This document shows positions 1-11,436 of a DNA stretch of 64,000 nucleotides, piece by piece. A program made the position numbers and the translations under genes. This stretch comes from Rubinisphaera margarita (GTDB lineage Bacteria; Planctomycetota; Planctomycetia; Planctomycetales; Planctomycetaceae): positions 248,001-312,000 of the forward strand of contig NZ_JAKFGB010000022.1 of assembly GCF_022267515.1 (NCBI RefSeq), read 5' to 3'. How positions within the stretch are numbered: the stretch's first letter is position 1; every line of letters starts with the position of its first letter. The notes under the pieces are model-generated. The model saw only the letters and a list, made by a program, of their open reading frames with translations, was not told the DNA's origin and did not search any database.

Positions 1-8
1 GGCTGGGA

Positions 9-1046
9 TTATGCGTTGGGCTGGAGGATGACCTTCATCAGCCCCGAGTCGCCGGCGTAGAGTTTCTGGAACAGGCTGGGGCCTTCATTCAGCGGAGCCT
101 TCAGGGAGATCAGCGGTTCGACCTGAATGAGTCCGCGGTTCATCAGATCGATGCACTCGGGGTACTCGCCGCGCGAGGCGCAGGAGCCGTGCAGAGTCAA
201 CTCGCGAGACACGACCGCCTGCAGCGGGATCTCGACTTTCGGCGAGATATTGCCCACGAGAGTGACATGTCCCCCCTTGCGGACGGAATCGATGGCGGTC
301 TGAATCGTCGGTGTGGCCCCCACGACTTCGACAGCCACGCTGGCGCCTCGACCGCCGGTCAGCGCCTTCACTTCTTCCGGCACGTTGACTTTGTCGGCTT
401 TCAGGGAATGAGTCGCACCGAGTTCGCGGGCCAGTTCCAGTTTCGACTCATCAAGATCAACGGCAATGATCGTGCCGCAACCAGCCACGCGGAGTGCCTG
501 CACAACAAGCAGACCGATCATCCCGGAACCGACGACGACGGCCGAATCGCCCAGGCTGAGCGGGGTCCGATTGGCGGCGTGCACTGCAATGGAAACCGCT
601 TCGATCATCGCAGCATGCTCAAAGGGAAACGTTTCCGGCAGTTCGTAGCAGATGTTTTCCGGGACCACCACAAACTGCGCGAACGCGCCGTGCTGGCGAT
701 ACTCGCCGCAGGAGACGCCGAGGACGCGGCGATTGTCGCAAAGGTTAATTTCGCCGCGACGGCAGAAAAAGCAGTCGCCACAGGACACAGTCGAATCGAA
801 TGTGAGCCGATCGCCGACTTTGTATTGCGTCACGCCGGAGCCGACTTCTTCGACGATGCCGGAGGCTTCGTGTCCCATCACCAGAGGTGGAATGCGGCGG
901 CCCGTCGAGCCGTCGTAGCCGTGAATATCGCTGCCGCAGATGCCGCAGGCCTGCACGGAGATGAGGACATCCTTCGGTCCGATATCGGGCCGCGGCATGT
1001 CGACGATTTCGAGGTTCTTGTATTCCGAGAGCAGCATGGCCTTCAT
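9..1046 (-). CDS. Zinc-dependent medium-chain alcohol/polyol dehydrogenase
   Basis: 345 aa, the normal length for a zinc-binding medium-chain dehydrogenase that oxidises an alcohol or polyol with NAD(P). The catalytic-zinc residues are visible as Cys37 in GICGSD, His59 in GHE and Glu149. The structural-zinc cysteines are Cys89, Cys92, Cys95 and Cys103. The Rossmann motif GSGMIG lies at 173-178, followed by the acidic Asp197 at the end of the second strand, which favours NAD over NADP. The family (sorbitol, threonine and galactitol-phosphate dehydrogenases) shares all of these features, so the substrate cannot be named from sequence. It stands alone and its stop is 8 bases from the window edge. 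Family call sure; substrate unknown. Confidence 0.88.
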   Translation of the reverse strand: MKAMLLSEYKNLEIVDMPRPDIGPKDVLISVQACGICGSDIHGYDGSTGRRIPPLVMGHEASGIVEEVGSGVTQYKVGDRLTFDSTVSCGDCFFCRRGEINLCDNRRVLGVSCGEYRQHGAFAQFVVVPENICYELPETFPFEHAAMIEAVSIAVHAANRTPLSLGDSAVVVGSGMIGLLVVQALRVAGCGTIIAVDLDESKLELARELGATHSLKADKVNVPEEVKALTGGRGASVAVEVVGATPTIQTAIDSVRKGGHVTLVGNISPKVEIPLQAVVSRELTLHGSCASRGEYPECIDLMNRGLIQVEPLISLKAPLNEGPSLFQKLYAGDSGLMKVILQPNA

Positions 1047-1172
1047 GACGAGTCTCCTGCAGCAGGGCTGGATGCGGTTATCGAGCAGCTTTCCGCAGCT
1101 GGAACATCATCAGGCAGCGGCAGCATTGATTTTCGAAGCCCCGATTGTACTGCTGAGTCCGTCAACGCGAAA

Positions 1173-1200
1173 GACCCCGCCGGGTGAAGCCGACGGGGTC
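1173..1200 (-). terminator. Hairpin terminator candidate downstream of the FHA/coiled-coil gene
   Basis: On the - strand, GACCCCG and CGGGGTC form a 7-bp stem extended by a CGG/CCG pairing, followed by TTTC. It lies 33 bases past the stop of the FHA gene. The U-run is short, so it may be only a weak terminator. Confidence 0.45.
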
Positions 1201-1232
1201 CTGGGTGTCGTTCGCGTCTCAGTCAGGTTGCA

Positions 1233-4200
1233 CTACTCTTCTGTCGAATCACCGTCGACAAGAGTCTCAGAATTTTCGATTTCCGCAGACTTCCGCGACT
1301 TCGGCTGCTGTCCGGACGATGCGGGCTGCCTCATCCGAACCAGGGTGACGTAGTGATTGAACAGCGAGAATCCTGAGAACAGTCCCAGAACTGCCATGGT
1401 CGCAGCGTAGATCAGGAATTGCTCCCCGTACCATAACGGTGCAGTGAATAGAACGACGGCACCGACCAGTGCAATGGTAGTGAGTGCGATATTCATCAGC
1501 ACGCCAACCCGCAGTTGCTTCCACTTGTGGGCAATGAGTGATTCGCGGGCATTCTGATTGGCCACGTCCCGCAACGAGGCGATTTCTTTCATGACCAGCT
1601 CACGATCAACCCGGCCGAGAGGACCGCGTTCCGGCGGAGTCTCCTGAGGTTCGTCGAGGTCCTCACTCTCCGCCTGTTCCTGAGTCGCCAGGGACGTGGC
1701 TGCTTTCAAAACCGGTTGAGGAGCCGAGACCCGTTCTGGAGCTCGAGGTGCTTTTCGAACCCCGGGTGCCGGCGCGGGTTCGGAAGTCTGGCGATTATTC
1801 GTGCGGGCAAAAAGTCGCTCCATGTATGCGGCAACCGAATCGGCATCTTCGATGTCGTCGACAATCACTTCGCCATTCGGTCCTCGGGTGGGAGCCTCCT
1901 CGGTCGAACTCTCTTCGACAACTTCCTCGTCCTGTTCCGATACCACCTCGATGTCGTCTCCGGCAGAATCGCCGTCGAACTCATCATAAGACGACTGGTC
2001 CTCTTCCGAATTCGGATCACTGTCTTCTGCAGCTTCGGAATGTGTCTCTTCGTCGTCGATCCCAAACATCTCCGCCAGACGGCGACGGATGTCCTGTGAC
2101 TCTCCAGACTTCTGTATCGGCTCGACGTGATCTTCGTCCTCGTTGACTTCCTCTGTTTCTTCATCATTGTCCCGCGTATTCAACGCCGCCCGCAGTCCCT
2201 GGAGATCCAGCCCGAAATCCTCGTCGTCCTCGACAGGTTGGTCTGTTTCAAAAACTTCGTCAGCGGAATCCGCAAGAACAGGATCCTCGTCCGCTTCTTC
2301 GGAGGTCGCGTCTCTCCAGAGCAGCGAGTCCATCAGCGAACCAGCTTCTGCCGTCTCGGCTGGGGCTGTGGATTCCTCTTCAAAGGTCTCCACAACGGTG
2401 GACTCCTCCTCAGATTCCGACGCCGGAGCGGATTGTCCCGCAGATTGCTGAAGCTCGTTCCGCAGTTGTTTGACTTCTTCGAGCTTCTGGTCGTATTCGG
2501 TCTGCTGCTGAGCGACCTCCTGCTGCATTTGCTGCAGATCGAGTCGAACCTGATGAAATGCGTCCCGCTCTTCTTCAACAGCCTGACGGAGTTCCAACAG
2601 ACGATCGCGTTCGTCAGAGATTCGTTCCCATTCGGAATCGAGCTCCGTCCGATCCATGTCAGTCGGATCAGAGTAGGCTGCGTCACTCGCCGAGCCAGAC
2701 TCAAGCGTCGCGACGAGTTCCCGCAGTGATTCAATCTCTTCGAGCAGTCCCTCTTCAAATGCCGTGGACTTCTCTTCGACTTCGGCCGGTTCAGCAGGGA
2801 CGGACAACTGGCTCTGCAGGGCATCCCGCTCGTCCGAGATTTCCTGCAACGTTTTGCGGCTCTCGATCAGTTCGGACTGGAGCTGCTCGTTCTCGGCTGC
2901 CAGTGACTCATAGGCCTCTTTGAGCTCATGCAGTGCCTCCTGCAGACTCTGCATCTCTGACTGCAACTGTTCCTGATCGACGGCATCGTCGTCCGCAACG
3001 TTCGACTGCTTAGCGACTTCTTCGAGTCGTTGAGCCAGAGAATCGCGTTCGCTAGTAAGCTGCTGGTAGTCGTTCTGCAGCCGTTCATGATCCGCAGCGA
3101 CCTGCTCCCGTTCCTGAAGGAGTTCGTCCCGTTCGTTCAGGAGCTGTTTATGGTTCTGTTCGGCGGCTTCGAACTCGGCAAGTTGCGATTCGAGGTTCTG
3201 CAGTCGCTCAGTCGATTCGACGAGGGCGGATTGCTGCTCCTGAAGTGCCTCGCGAGCCGCTTCCAACTCAGCCGCATTCGATTTCGCCTCTGCCTCAGCG
3301 TTGGAGGCGCGTTCCTGGAGTTCGCTCAGTTCTTCCTGATGCCGTCCGAGAGCCTCGTCGTAAGCCTCCTGCAGTTTCTCACGGTCTGTCTGGACATCGT
3401 CCAGCTGAGCTTCAAGAGCAGACAGGGCGTCCAGCTGTTGGATCTGCTCTTCATATTCTGCCTTCAGCTGCTTCAATGTTTCATTCAGATCGGCCTGCTG
3501 CTCCGAGTACTGCGAACAGCGGATCTCCGCTTCACTCAGTTGATGCTCCGCGAAGGTGCACCGATCCCGTTCAACGCTCAGCACCGACTCCAGCTCAGCT
3601 CGAGCTGAGACTTCCCGGTACAGTTCGGTGCGAAGCTGATCGTTCTCCTGTCGGTTTGTTTCGAGATCCCGCGAGGTCTCGTCGAGTCGCTGTTCGAGTG
3701 TCTGACGCTCGTCCTGCTCTCTGTCCAGCCGGGCGACGAGCTCCTGAATCTCTTCGCGTGTCGACTGAAGTTGACCCTCAAGTTCCTCGAGTTGAGCCTT
3801 CTGCATCTCCTGCCGGGCCGTTGCCGAACCTTCCAGCGATTCTTCCCGGGCCATGAGCTCTTCAAGTCGCTGAGCGAGCGTCTGCTGAGCCGATTCAATC
3901 TGCTGGCGCTGTAGTTCGATCGACCGGACATGCAGGTTCTTACGCTGCAACAGACGATTCTTCAATCGGTGGATCTGTTCGGTCTTCTCGCGAAGCCGTT
4001 TCTCCCAGTCTGGGGCCGCAGGCGTTTCTTCACTCTTCGACCGAGTCTGGCTTCCAGTCAATTCCGACATCGGAGTGTGGAGCGGACTGTGAACAGGCTC
4101 CGGCTGCTCACGCATGGCAGCCTTGTGCGCATCGAGCTGCTGTTGAGTTCGAGCGAGCGACTTTCGCAGTTCTTCGAGTTCCTGCTCAGCCGACGATGGT

Positions 4201-4670
4201 GCAGATTCCGCATCTGTTCTCGGAATCATTTCCTTTGCAGAAGCCGAGAGGCGGTGCTTTCGAATGGCCTGCGCAATGCCGGCCGCCAGCTGCACCGGTT
4301 CTTCGTCCGGTTCGCTTTCGGAATCGACCTGCCGGCGATCGATGCGAACAATAAAGTTCGCCGGACCAATCGAGAGCCGGTCGCCGGAACGGACGTTCGC
4401 CTTCCGGATGGGGCCGTCGTTCAGCCACGTGCGGGTGTCCTCAGCCTGAAGCACCATCCGCTCACGCTCACAGGTGAGGCGGCAATGCCGTGGAGCGATG
4501 CCCGGGACATCGACCCGAATGTCGGCGTCGTTCCCTGAACCGATGATATAGACTCCGTCATTCATCTCGATCGTGTCGAGACCGGTTCCGGACCGTGCCG
4601 GTTCGAGGCAGTAGCAGACTTCCGTCTGCGATCGATGACGAGATTTCAGTTGATCTTGCAGCGAACTCAT
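1233..4670 (-). CDS. FHA-domain, long coiled-coil, membrane-anchored protein
   Basis: About 1145 aa. The ATG at 4670 has GGAG six bases upstream; a longer frame to 4742 adds 24 residues without support. Residues of roughly 20-110 form an FHA phosphothreonine-binding domain (GSGNDADI, then PRHCRLT, then WLNDGPI). About 600 residues of Glu/Gln/Leu heptad coiled coil follow, then a very acidic low-complexity stretch. A short conserved segment (ELVMKEIASLRDVANQ) precedes two closely spaced membrane helices near the C-terminus. The architecture suggests a cytoplasmic phospho-reader on a long rod tethered to the membrane, perhaps a scaffold for kinase signalling or envelope organisation. That role is inference; no characterised homologue is recognised. 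Confidence 0.85.
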   Translation of the reverse strand: MSSLQDQLKSRHRSQTEVCYCLEPARSGTGLDTIEMNDGVYIIGSGNDADIRVDVPGIAPRHCRLTCERERMVLQAEDTRTWLNDGPIRKANVRSGDRLSIGPANFIVRIDRRQVDSESEPDEEPVQLAAGIAQAIRKHRLSASAKEMIPRTDAESAPSSAEQELEELRKSLARTQQQLDAHKAAMREQPEPVHSPLHTPMSELTGSQTRSKSEETPAAPDWEKRLREKTEQIHRLKNRLLQRKNLHVRSIELQRQQIESAQQTLAQRLEELMAREESLEGSATARQEMQKAQLEELEGQLQSTREEIQELVARLDREQDERQTLEQRLDETSRDLETNRQENDQLRTELYREVSARAELESVLSVERDRCTFAEHQLSEAEIRCSQYSEQQADLNETLKQLKAEYEEQIQQLDALSALEAQLDDVQTDREKLQEAYDEALGRHQEELSELQERASNAEAEAKSNAAELEAAREALQEQQSALVESTERLQNLESQLAEFEAAEQNHKQLLNERDELLQEREQVAADHERLQNDYQQLTSERDSLAQRLEEVAKQSNVADDDAVDQEQLQSEMQSLQEALHELKEAYESLAAENEQLQSELIESRKTLQEISDERDALQSQLSVPAEPAEVEEKSTAFEEGLLEEIESLRELVATLESGSASDAAYSDPTDMDRTELDSEWERISDERDRLLELRQAVEEERDAFHQVRLDLQQMQQEVAQQQTEYDQKLEEVKQLRNELQQSAGQSAPASESEEESTVVETFEEESTAPAETAEAGSLMDSLLWRDATSEEADEDPVLADSADEVFETDQPVEDDEDFGLDLQGLRAALNTRDNDEETEEVNEDEDHVEPIQKSGESQDIRRRLAEMFGIDDEETHSEAAEDSDPNSEEDQSSYDEFDGDSAGDDIEVVSEQDEEVVEESSTEEAPTRGPNGEVIVDDIEDADSVAAYMERLFARTNNRQTSEPAPAPGVRKAPRAPERVSAPQPVLKAATSLATQEQAESEDLDEPQETPPERGPLGRVDRELVMKEIASLRDVANQNARESLIAHKWKQLRVGVLMNIALTTIALVGAVVLFTAPLWYGEQFLIYAATMAVLGLFSGFSLFNHYVTLVRMRQPASSGQQPKSRKSAEIENSETLVDGDSTEE

Positions 4671-4866
4671 TCTCTGCTCCATTTTGAGGCTTCCCGGCAT
4701 CTCGCTGTGCAGATGTCCGGCGCAATCCTGGCGCAATCTCAATGTTGTTACTCAGGAGTAGGTCGGAAACTGCATCCGGTCAAAACGTGACCCCTCGGAA
4801 TCGTCGCCAATTCGAAACGGAGAACCGGTATCGGCTGCCGGATGGGAAAAACCGACAAAATCGCTG

Positions 4867-4896
4867 TTGACCTTAATTTTGATTCAAGCGTATAAC
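4867..4896 (+). promoter_or_regulatory. Sigma-70-like promoter candidate for the PpiC gene
   Basis: TTGACC at 4867-4872 and TATAAC at 4891-4896 are separated by 18 bases in an AT-richer patch, about 150 bases before the downstream ATG. It is the clearest -35/-10 pair in the 372-base divergent gap (4671-5042). Nothing else distinctive is seen in that gap apart from the ribosome binding site AAGGAG at 5027-5032. Confidence 0.4.
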
Positions 4897-5042
4897 CCCG
4901 ACCTCATGCAGCCGGGGGGCCGCTGTTGGACAGAAAAAATCCGCTGTAACTCTCCGCGACCAAACCGTCATCAAGGACGCAGACGGACCGCCGATTCGAT
5001 CGGCCACTATGAACGGCTTTCCAACGAAGGAGAACGATAGCC

Positions 5043-6137
5043 ATGAGTGAAGGGACTCACTCCGAAACGCCACAGAAGAAAAGTTTTCCCTGGGCCACAA
5101 TTCTCGGGGGAACCGTTGTCGCAATCGCAGCTGCTGTGATTGTCTTTCAGATTTTCAACGCCGAACCAGCCGCCGCACCGACTGAACAAGCCGGGAAGGC
5201 TTCGCTCAACGCCGCCAACTCACCTGCGCTGGCTCGCGTCAACACCGAAGTCATTCCTTACGATATGGTCGCTCGCGAGTGTTTCGACCGCGTCGGCAAG
5301 GAAGTGCTCGAAAATCTGATCAACCGCACGATCATCTATCAGGAAGTGCAGCGTCGCGGACTCGCGGTGACCGATGCCGAGATCGATGCGGAAATCGAAA
5401 CGATTGCCAAACGCTTCAACCTGCCCATGGATACCTGGTATCAGATGCTGCAGACCGAACGTGGCCTCACGCCGCAGCAGTATCGCCGCGATGTGATCTG
5501 GCCGATGATTGCTCTCCGCAAGCTGGCCGGCGAAGAGATCCAGATCAGCGAAGCTGACATGCAGCGGGCCTTCCAGCGTGACTACGGCCCGCGGGTTCGC
5601 TGCCGCATGATCATGATGGAGAACGTTCGCCGGGCCAACGAAGTCTGGGAGAAAGCGAACCGGACTCCGGAAGAATTCGACAAGCTGGCTCGCGAGCATT
5701 CGGTGGAACCAGGCTCTCGCGCTCTGGGGGGCTCGATTCCGCCAATCGCCCGTTACTCGGGAAACGAAGCACTCGAAGAAGCGGCTTTCCGCCTGCAGAA
5801 GGACGAAATCTCCGGTCTGATTCAGGTCGGCAGCAAGTACGTCATTCTCAAGTGTGAGGGGCACACCGATCAGGTTGTGACCGACATCAAGGATGTCTGG
5901 AACGAACTGTATCAGCAGTTGCAGGAAGAAAAGACCCAGGAACGGGTCGCCAAAGTCTTCGAACAGCTCAAGAAGGAAACCCGTGTCGACAACTACCTGA
6001 CGAACATCAGCTCAGGTGGCGGCAACGGAACAGCTCAGGCTGGTAACTACACCAACGAAATTCAGCAGACCGGAACGACTGTTCCGACTCAGTCCGCCAA
6101 TACGGTTCAGCCGGCTGGCGGCACGCTGACGAAATAA
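5043..6137 (+). CDS. Membrane-anchored PpiC-type peptidyl-prolyl isomerase / foldase
   Basis: 364 aa. A short basic N-terminus and one membrane helix (about residues 17-38) anchor the protein with the rest outside the cytoplasm. Residues 70-170 resemble the SurA/PrsA N-terminal chaperone helices (ENLINRTIIYQEVQRRG). Residues of roughly 180-290 form the parvulin PPIase domain, with RCRMIMMEN, FDKLAREHSVEPGSRALGG and the closing KYVILKCEG strand. Parvulins catalyse cis-trans isomerisation of Xaa-Pro bonds in exported proteins. A Gln/Thr-rich tail ends the protein. AAGGAG stands 10 bases before the ATG. It is a single-gene unit ended by a strong terminator. Family certain; client proteins unknown. 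Confidence 0.88.
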   Translation: MSEGTHSETPQKKSFPWATILGGTVVAIAAAVIVFQIFNAEPAAAPTEQAGKASLNAANSPALARVNTEVIPYDMVARECFDRVGKEVLENLINRTIIYQEVQRRGLAVTDAEIDAEIETIAKRFNLPMDTWYQMLQTERGLTPQQYRRDVIWPMIALRKLAGEEIQISEADMQRAFQRDYGPRVRCRMIMMENVRRANEVWEKANRTPEEFDKLAREHSVEPGSRALGGSIPPIARYSGNEALEEAAFRLQKDEISGLIQVGSKYVILKCEGHTDQVVTDIKDVWNELYQQLQEEKTQERVAKVFEQLKKETRVDNYLTNISSGGGNGTAQAGNYTNEIQQTGTTVPTQSANTVQPAGGTLTK

Positions 6138-6200
6138 TTCCGGCTCCGACCGGAACGGCCCTGTTCATTCAGGGTCCGCTGCGTCTCTCGTCTCCTTTCG

Positions 6201-6240
6201 AAAAAGAACCTGTCCCTCGTCGGGGCAGGTTCTTTTTTGT
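6201..6240 (+). terminator. Rho-independent terminator after the PpiC gene
   Basis: A 12-bp perfect stem (6201-6212 with 6226-6237) built on AAAGAACCTG/CAGGTTCTTT is extended inward by a G-U pair and three G-C pairs around a TCGTC loop. The 3' arm runs into TTTTTTG. It lies 64 bases past the PpiC stop. Confidence 0.85.
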
Positions 6241-6373
6241 TGGGCAGATCGAAAAGCCGATCAAGGATTGGCGAGAGCGAATCGCTCTACCGTACGTCCG
6301 CATAGAATCGAGTCTTGCCTGAAACGACGGCAACTTATGCGGACGGAACGGCTACACCAGTCAACGAACTGCT

Positions 6374-7726
6374 CTAGCCAGCATCTTCTTCGTCATGGCG
6401 CGGACGGAAGTAGAGCTTCATGGGCACTTCGTTGAAGGGGAGCTCTTCGCGAAGGAAGCCGAGGAAGTAGCGTTTCCAGGCCGGGTCGAACAGAATCGGC
6501 TGATTGCATTTCACCACGATCGTTGGCGGCTCGGTCGCAACCTGGGTCGCGTAATAGATCTTCGGCCGTTTGTTACGCCGCATCGGCGGCGGGTTGCGGT
6601 CGATCGCCTGCTCGACGACGCGGTTGAGCAGCCCGGTCGAAACCCGTTCGCGGGACTGCTTGAAAATCGACTGAGCCAGGTTGATCAGCTTGCGGATATT
6701 CTTGCTGTCTTTGGCCGTGATGAAAGCGATCGGCACGTGCCGCATCGAGGCGAAGGTCTTGATCAGATACTCGGCCCATTTCTCCGAAGTCATCTTCTCT
6801 TCGAGACCGCGATCCCATTTATTAACGACAAAGATGCAGGGCTTGTAGCTCTTTTCAATCTCTTCGACCAGCTGCTTGTCGACCTTGGAGATCGTCTTGG
6901 TCGCATCAAAGAACATCAGCGAAACATCAGCGCGGCGAATGCTCTTCTGAGCGCGAACGAGCCCGTAGAACTCGACATCGTTGGCCAGCGACTTCTTCTT
7001 CCGAACCCCCGGCGTATCGATCGCGATAAACGCCTTGTCATCGAGTTCGAAACGGACGTCGACACTGTCGCGCGTCGTTCCGGCAATCTCGCTGACGATC
7101 ATCCGCTCCGTCTCGGCCAGAGCGTTGATGAAGGTGCTCTTGCCGACGTTCCGCCGTCCGACGATGGCGAGCTTCATTTCCGGCTCAGCCGAAAGCTCCG
7201 TTCCTTCCTCGTATTCGAACTCGCTGGCGGGTGGCAGCAGATTGACGATCGATTCCAGCAGTTCGTTTCGGTTTCTGTTCGCCTTCACGCTGGTCTGCAG
7301 CACTTCGGCATCCGCCAGTCCGAAGTAATTCGGCAACTCCAGATCGGTCCGGGTCGACTCGCACTTATTGACGACCAGCAGTTTCGGGCGATCGATTTTG
7401 CGAAGCTGTTCGCTCACTTCCTGATCGAGCGGCGTGACTCCCATCTGACCATCGGCGACGAAGACAATCGCATCGGCTTCGCGGAGGGCGATGGCGATCT
7501 GATTCTCGACGTCATCGGAAAGATCATCGCTGTCGACGATTCCGATTCCGCCCGTGTCGATCAGCTCGAAGTACCGGTCCTCATGGAACAGCAACTGCGT
7601 AACGCGATCGCGGGTGACACCAGCGGTCGGATCGACGACCGAAATCATCTTCCCCGAGAGCCAGTTGAAAATGGAACTCTTGCCGACATTCGGTCGGCCC
7701 ACAATTGCTACTTTGGGAACTGCCAT
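6374..7726 (-). CDS. der: Ribosome assembly GTPase Der (EngA)
   Basis: 450 aa, standard for Der, the tandem-GTPase factor needed for maturation of the 50S ribosomal subunit. Both G domains are complete. The first has GRPNVGKS at 10-17, DTGG and NKCE. The second has GRRNVGKS near 190, DTPG and NKWD. The C-terminal KH-like domain (residues of roughly 355-440) contains the usual KIYYATQ and P.IVVKCN segments. The start is the only Met before the P-loop and fits the family N-terminus exactly; no clear Shine-Dalgarno is seen. Nothing is missing or odd. Confidence 0.97.
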   Translation of the reverse strand: MAVPKVAIVGRPNVGKSSIFNWLSGKMISVVDPTAGVTRDRVTQLLFHEDRYFELIDTGGIGIVDSDDLSDDVENQIAIALREADAIVFVADGQMGVTPLDQEVSEQLRKIDRPKLLVVNKCESTRTDLELPNYFGLADAEVLQTSVKANRNRNELLESIVNLLPPASEFEYEEGTELSAEPEMKLAIVGRRNVGKSTFINALAETERMIVSEIAGTTRDSVDVRFELDDKAFIAIDTPGVRKKKSLANDVEFYGLVRAQKSIRRADVSLMFFDATKTISKVDKQLVEEIEKSYKPCIFVVNKWDRGLEEKMTSEKWAEYLIKTFASMRHVPIAFITAKDSKNIRKLINLAQSIFKQSRERVSTGLLNRVVEQAIDRNPPPMRRNKRPKIYYATQVATEPPTIVVKCNQPILFDPAWKRYFLGFLREELPFNEVPMKLYFRPRHDEEDAG

Positions 7727-7898
7727 GATCTGAAACTACCGTTGACTCATGCCACGCTCAGTTCCCAGTCCAAAGGATCCTGTCGACGGTGCAGCGGTTG
7801 AAGAGAAATAAATCGAGATTACTGATCCATTACAGACTGGGATCGGCGACGCCATCTGCCAGAACGATCCGTTCGATCTGGCCTGAATATGTTCTGTT

Positions 7899-8090
7899 TT
7901 ACCACAGAGAGACGGAGAACACAGAGGTTTCCCGTGAGAGATCGAAGATTGAAATGCTCGTCAAACTCTTCCTCCCGAAAAGACTTAATCCCTGCGAAGG
8001 TCATCGACGTCGGAAGAATCCGTGACTCAACGCTCCTTGACTCTCTGTGACCTCTGCGTCTCTTCGGTGCAAAAAAGCCATCGGGCCGGG
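7899..8090. repeat. Inverted pair of ACAGAGA-rich repeat segments in the der-serC gap
   Basis: The 412-base gap 7727-8138 has no gene. It holds ACCACAGAGAGACGGAGA at 7899-7916, followed by ACACAGAGG. A matching segment on the other strand lies at 8038-8074 (reverse complement GAGACGCAGAGGTCACAGAG). Low-complexity segments of this type recur in planctomycete genomes between genes (recollection, not checked). The two arms could form a long imperfect hairpin. Confidence 0.5.
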
Positions 8091-8138
8091 ACACGTCTGA
8101 AGGCGATCCCAGCCTGCGGACTCTGCAGTCGAAGAGCA

Positions 8139-9221
<1,083 letters not shown>

Positions 9222-9536
9222 GTCCAGTGCCTTAAAGTCCGTACTGCGAGAGTCGGGAAGAGTTGTCTCTCGGACCGTGCCAGCGTCTCAAGCGTTCGCG
9301 GCGACCGGTCGGTTTCGCAGAAGATACTCGATTTCCAGTCCGCATGCGAGTATGCGTTGCTCCTGGAAGGAGAGGGGGTCAGCCGCCTCAATGTTCTCCG
9401 GGTGGCACTGGACAGTGCCTGTCGGTGCGAATAAAGTGGCCGATCACGGTCCGCCTGCGTGCATGCCTCGCATCCCGCTCCGACCGGTGTTGTTTTGGGT
9501 CGAAACGACCACCACAGATTTAAGGAAACCCCCTCC
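9222..9536. other. Intergenic gap, divergent promoters expected
   Basis: 315 bases between the divergent serC and transporter genes. I see no convincing gene, hairpin or repeat. Overlapping open frames on both strands lack family-like sequence. Confidence 0.5.
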
Positions 9537-10922
<1,386 letters not shown>

Positions 10923-11229
10923 GTTGTTTGACGTGATGGCTTGAAATCGAAACGTGATGTCTCAAAATCGACATCGTGATTGATGGTCAAAGCAGATGTC
11001 ACAAGGTATGATCGCCGAACAGCTCTGTCTGCACAGACAGCTCCGCATCGACGCGATTCTTAGCGTCGCCTCGGAGGAGATGTTCTCCGAGATTGCGGGA
11101 TTCAATTCCAGGTCATGGGTTGATGTCTTCCTGAATATGCGTGTCACTCGCGTTCGTCATTGATGGGCCGGCCTTCCGGTCTGATTGGTGATGACGAGTC
11201 GTATCTGAAAAATCGATCGAGGATAGATC
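10923..11229. other. Intergenic gap with a CTGT-N8-ACAG inverted repeat
   Basis: 307 bases before the CsrA-like gene. At 11025-11040 there is a 7-bp inverted repeat (CTGTCTG-CA-CAGACAG) that fits CTGT-N8-ACAG, the form of the enterobacterial LexA box. A second small hairpin (GGAGA..TCTCC) lies at about 11072-11089. No gene is recognised. Whether either site is functional is unknown. Confidence 0.3.
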
Positions 11230-11421
11230 ATGAAGGTTATTGCTCGAGGGGTGGCTGAGAGTCTGGTTATAGACGGTCACATTTTGATTACGGTCAAGTC
11301 CGTCGAGAAAGACGCCGTCCTGCTGTCGATCGAATCGACTCGGGGCGAGTTTCCCTATCGGGAAGAAACTGTTACTCTGGATCGTCTGGCTCATCTGGTA
11401 CCACAGTCTTCCAGCCGATGA
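11230..11421 (+). CDS. CsrA-like carbon storage regulator
   Basis: 63 aa, matching the 60-70 aa size of CsrA/RsmA, a dimeric RNA-binding protein that blocks translation by binding GGA motifs in leaders. It aligns along its whole length. GVAESLVIDGHILITV corresponds to CsrA RVGESLMIGDEVTVTV, and FPYREETV corresponds to the VHREEI segment whose arginine contacts RNA. The N-terminus MKVIARG replaces MLILTRR, so the first RNA-contact arginine (R6) keeps an equivalent but Leu4 does not. AGGA sits 6 bases after an AT-rich leader and before the ATG. The gene precedes uppS by 15 bases, so the two are likely co-transcribed. CsrA is usually linked to flagellar genes; this location is atypical. Confidence 0.7.
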   Translation: MKVIARGVAESLVIDGHILITVKSVEKDAVLLSIESTRGEFPYREETVTLDRLAHLVPQSSSR

Positions 11422-11436
11422 AACGATAAGGGATTC

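Noticed and set aside
189..1187. Long + strand frame opposite the zinc dehydrogenase
   Set aside because: It lies antisense to a gene with clear zinc and Rossmann motifs and shows no family sequence; it is a shadow frame produced by codon bias.
6395..7801. 468-codon + strand frame opposite der
   Set aside because: Antisense to an intact Der with both G domains; its sequence is repetitive Arg/Asp/Leu without domains.
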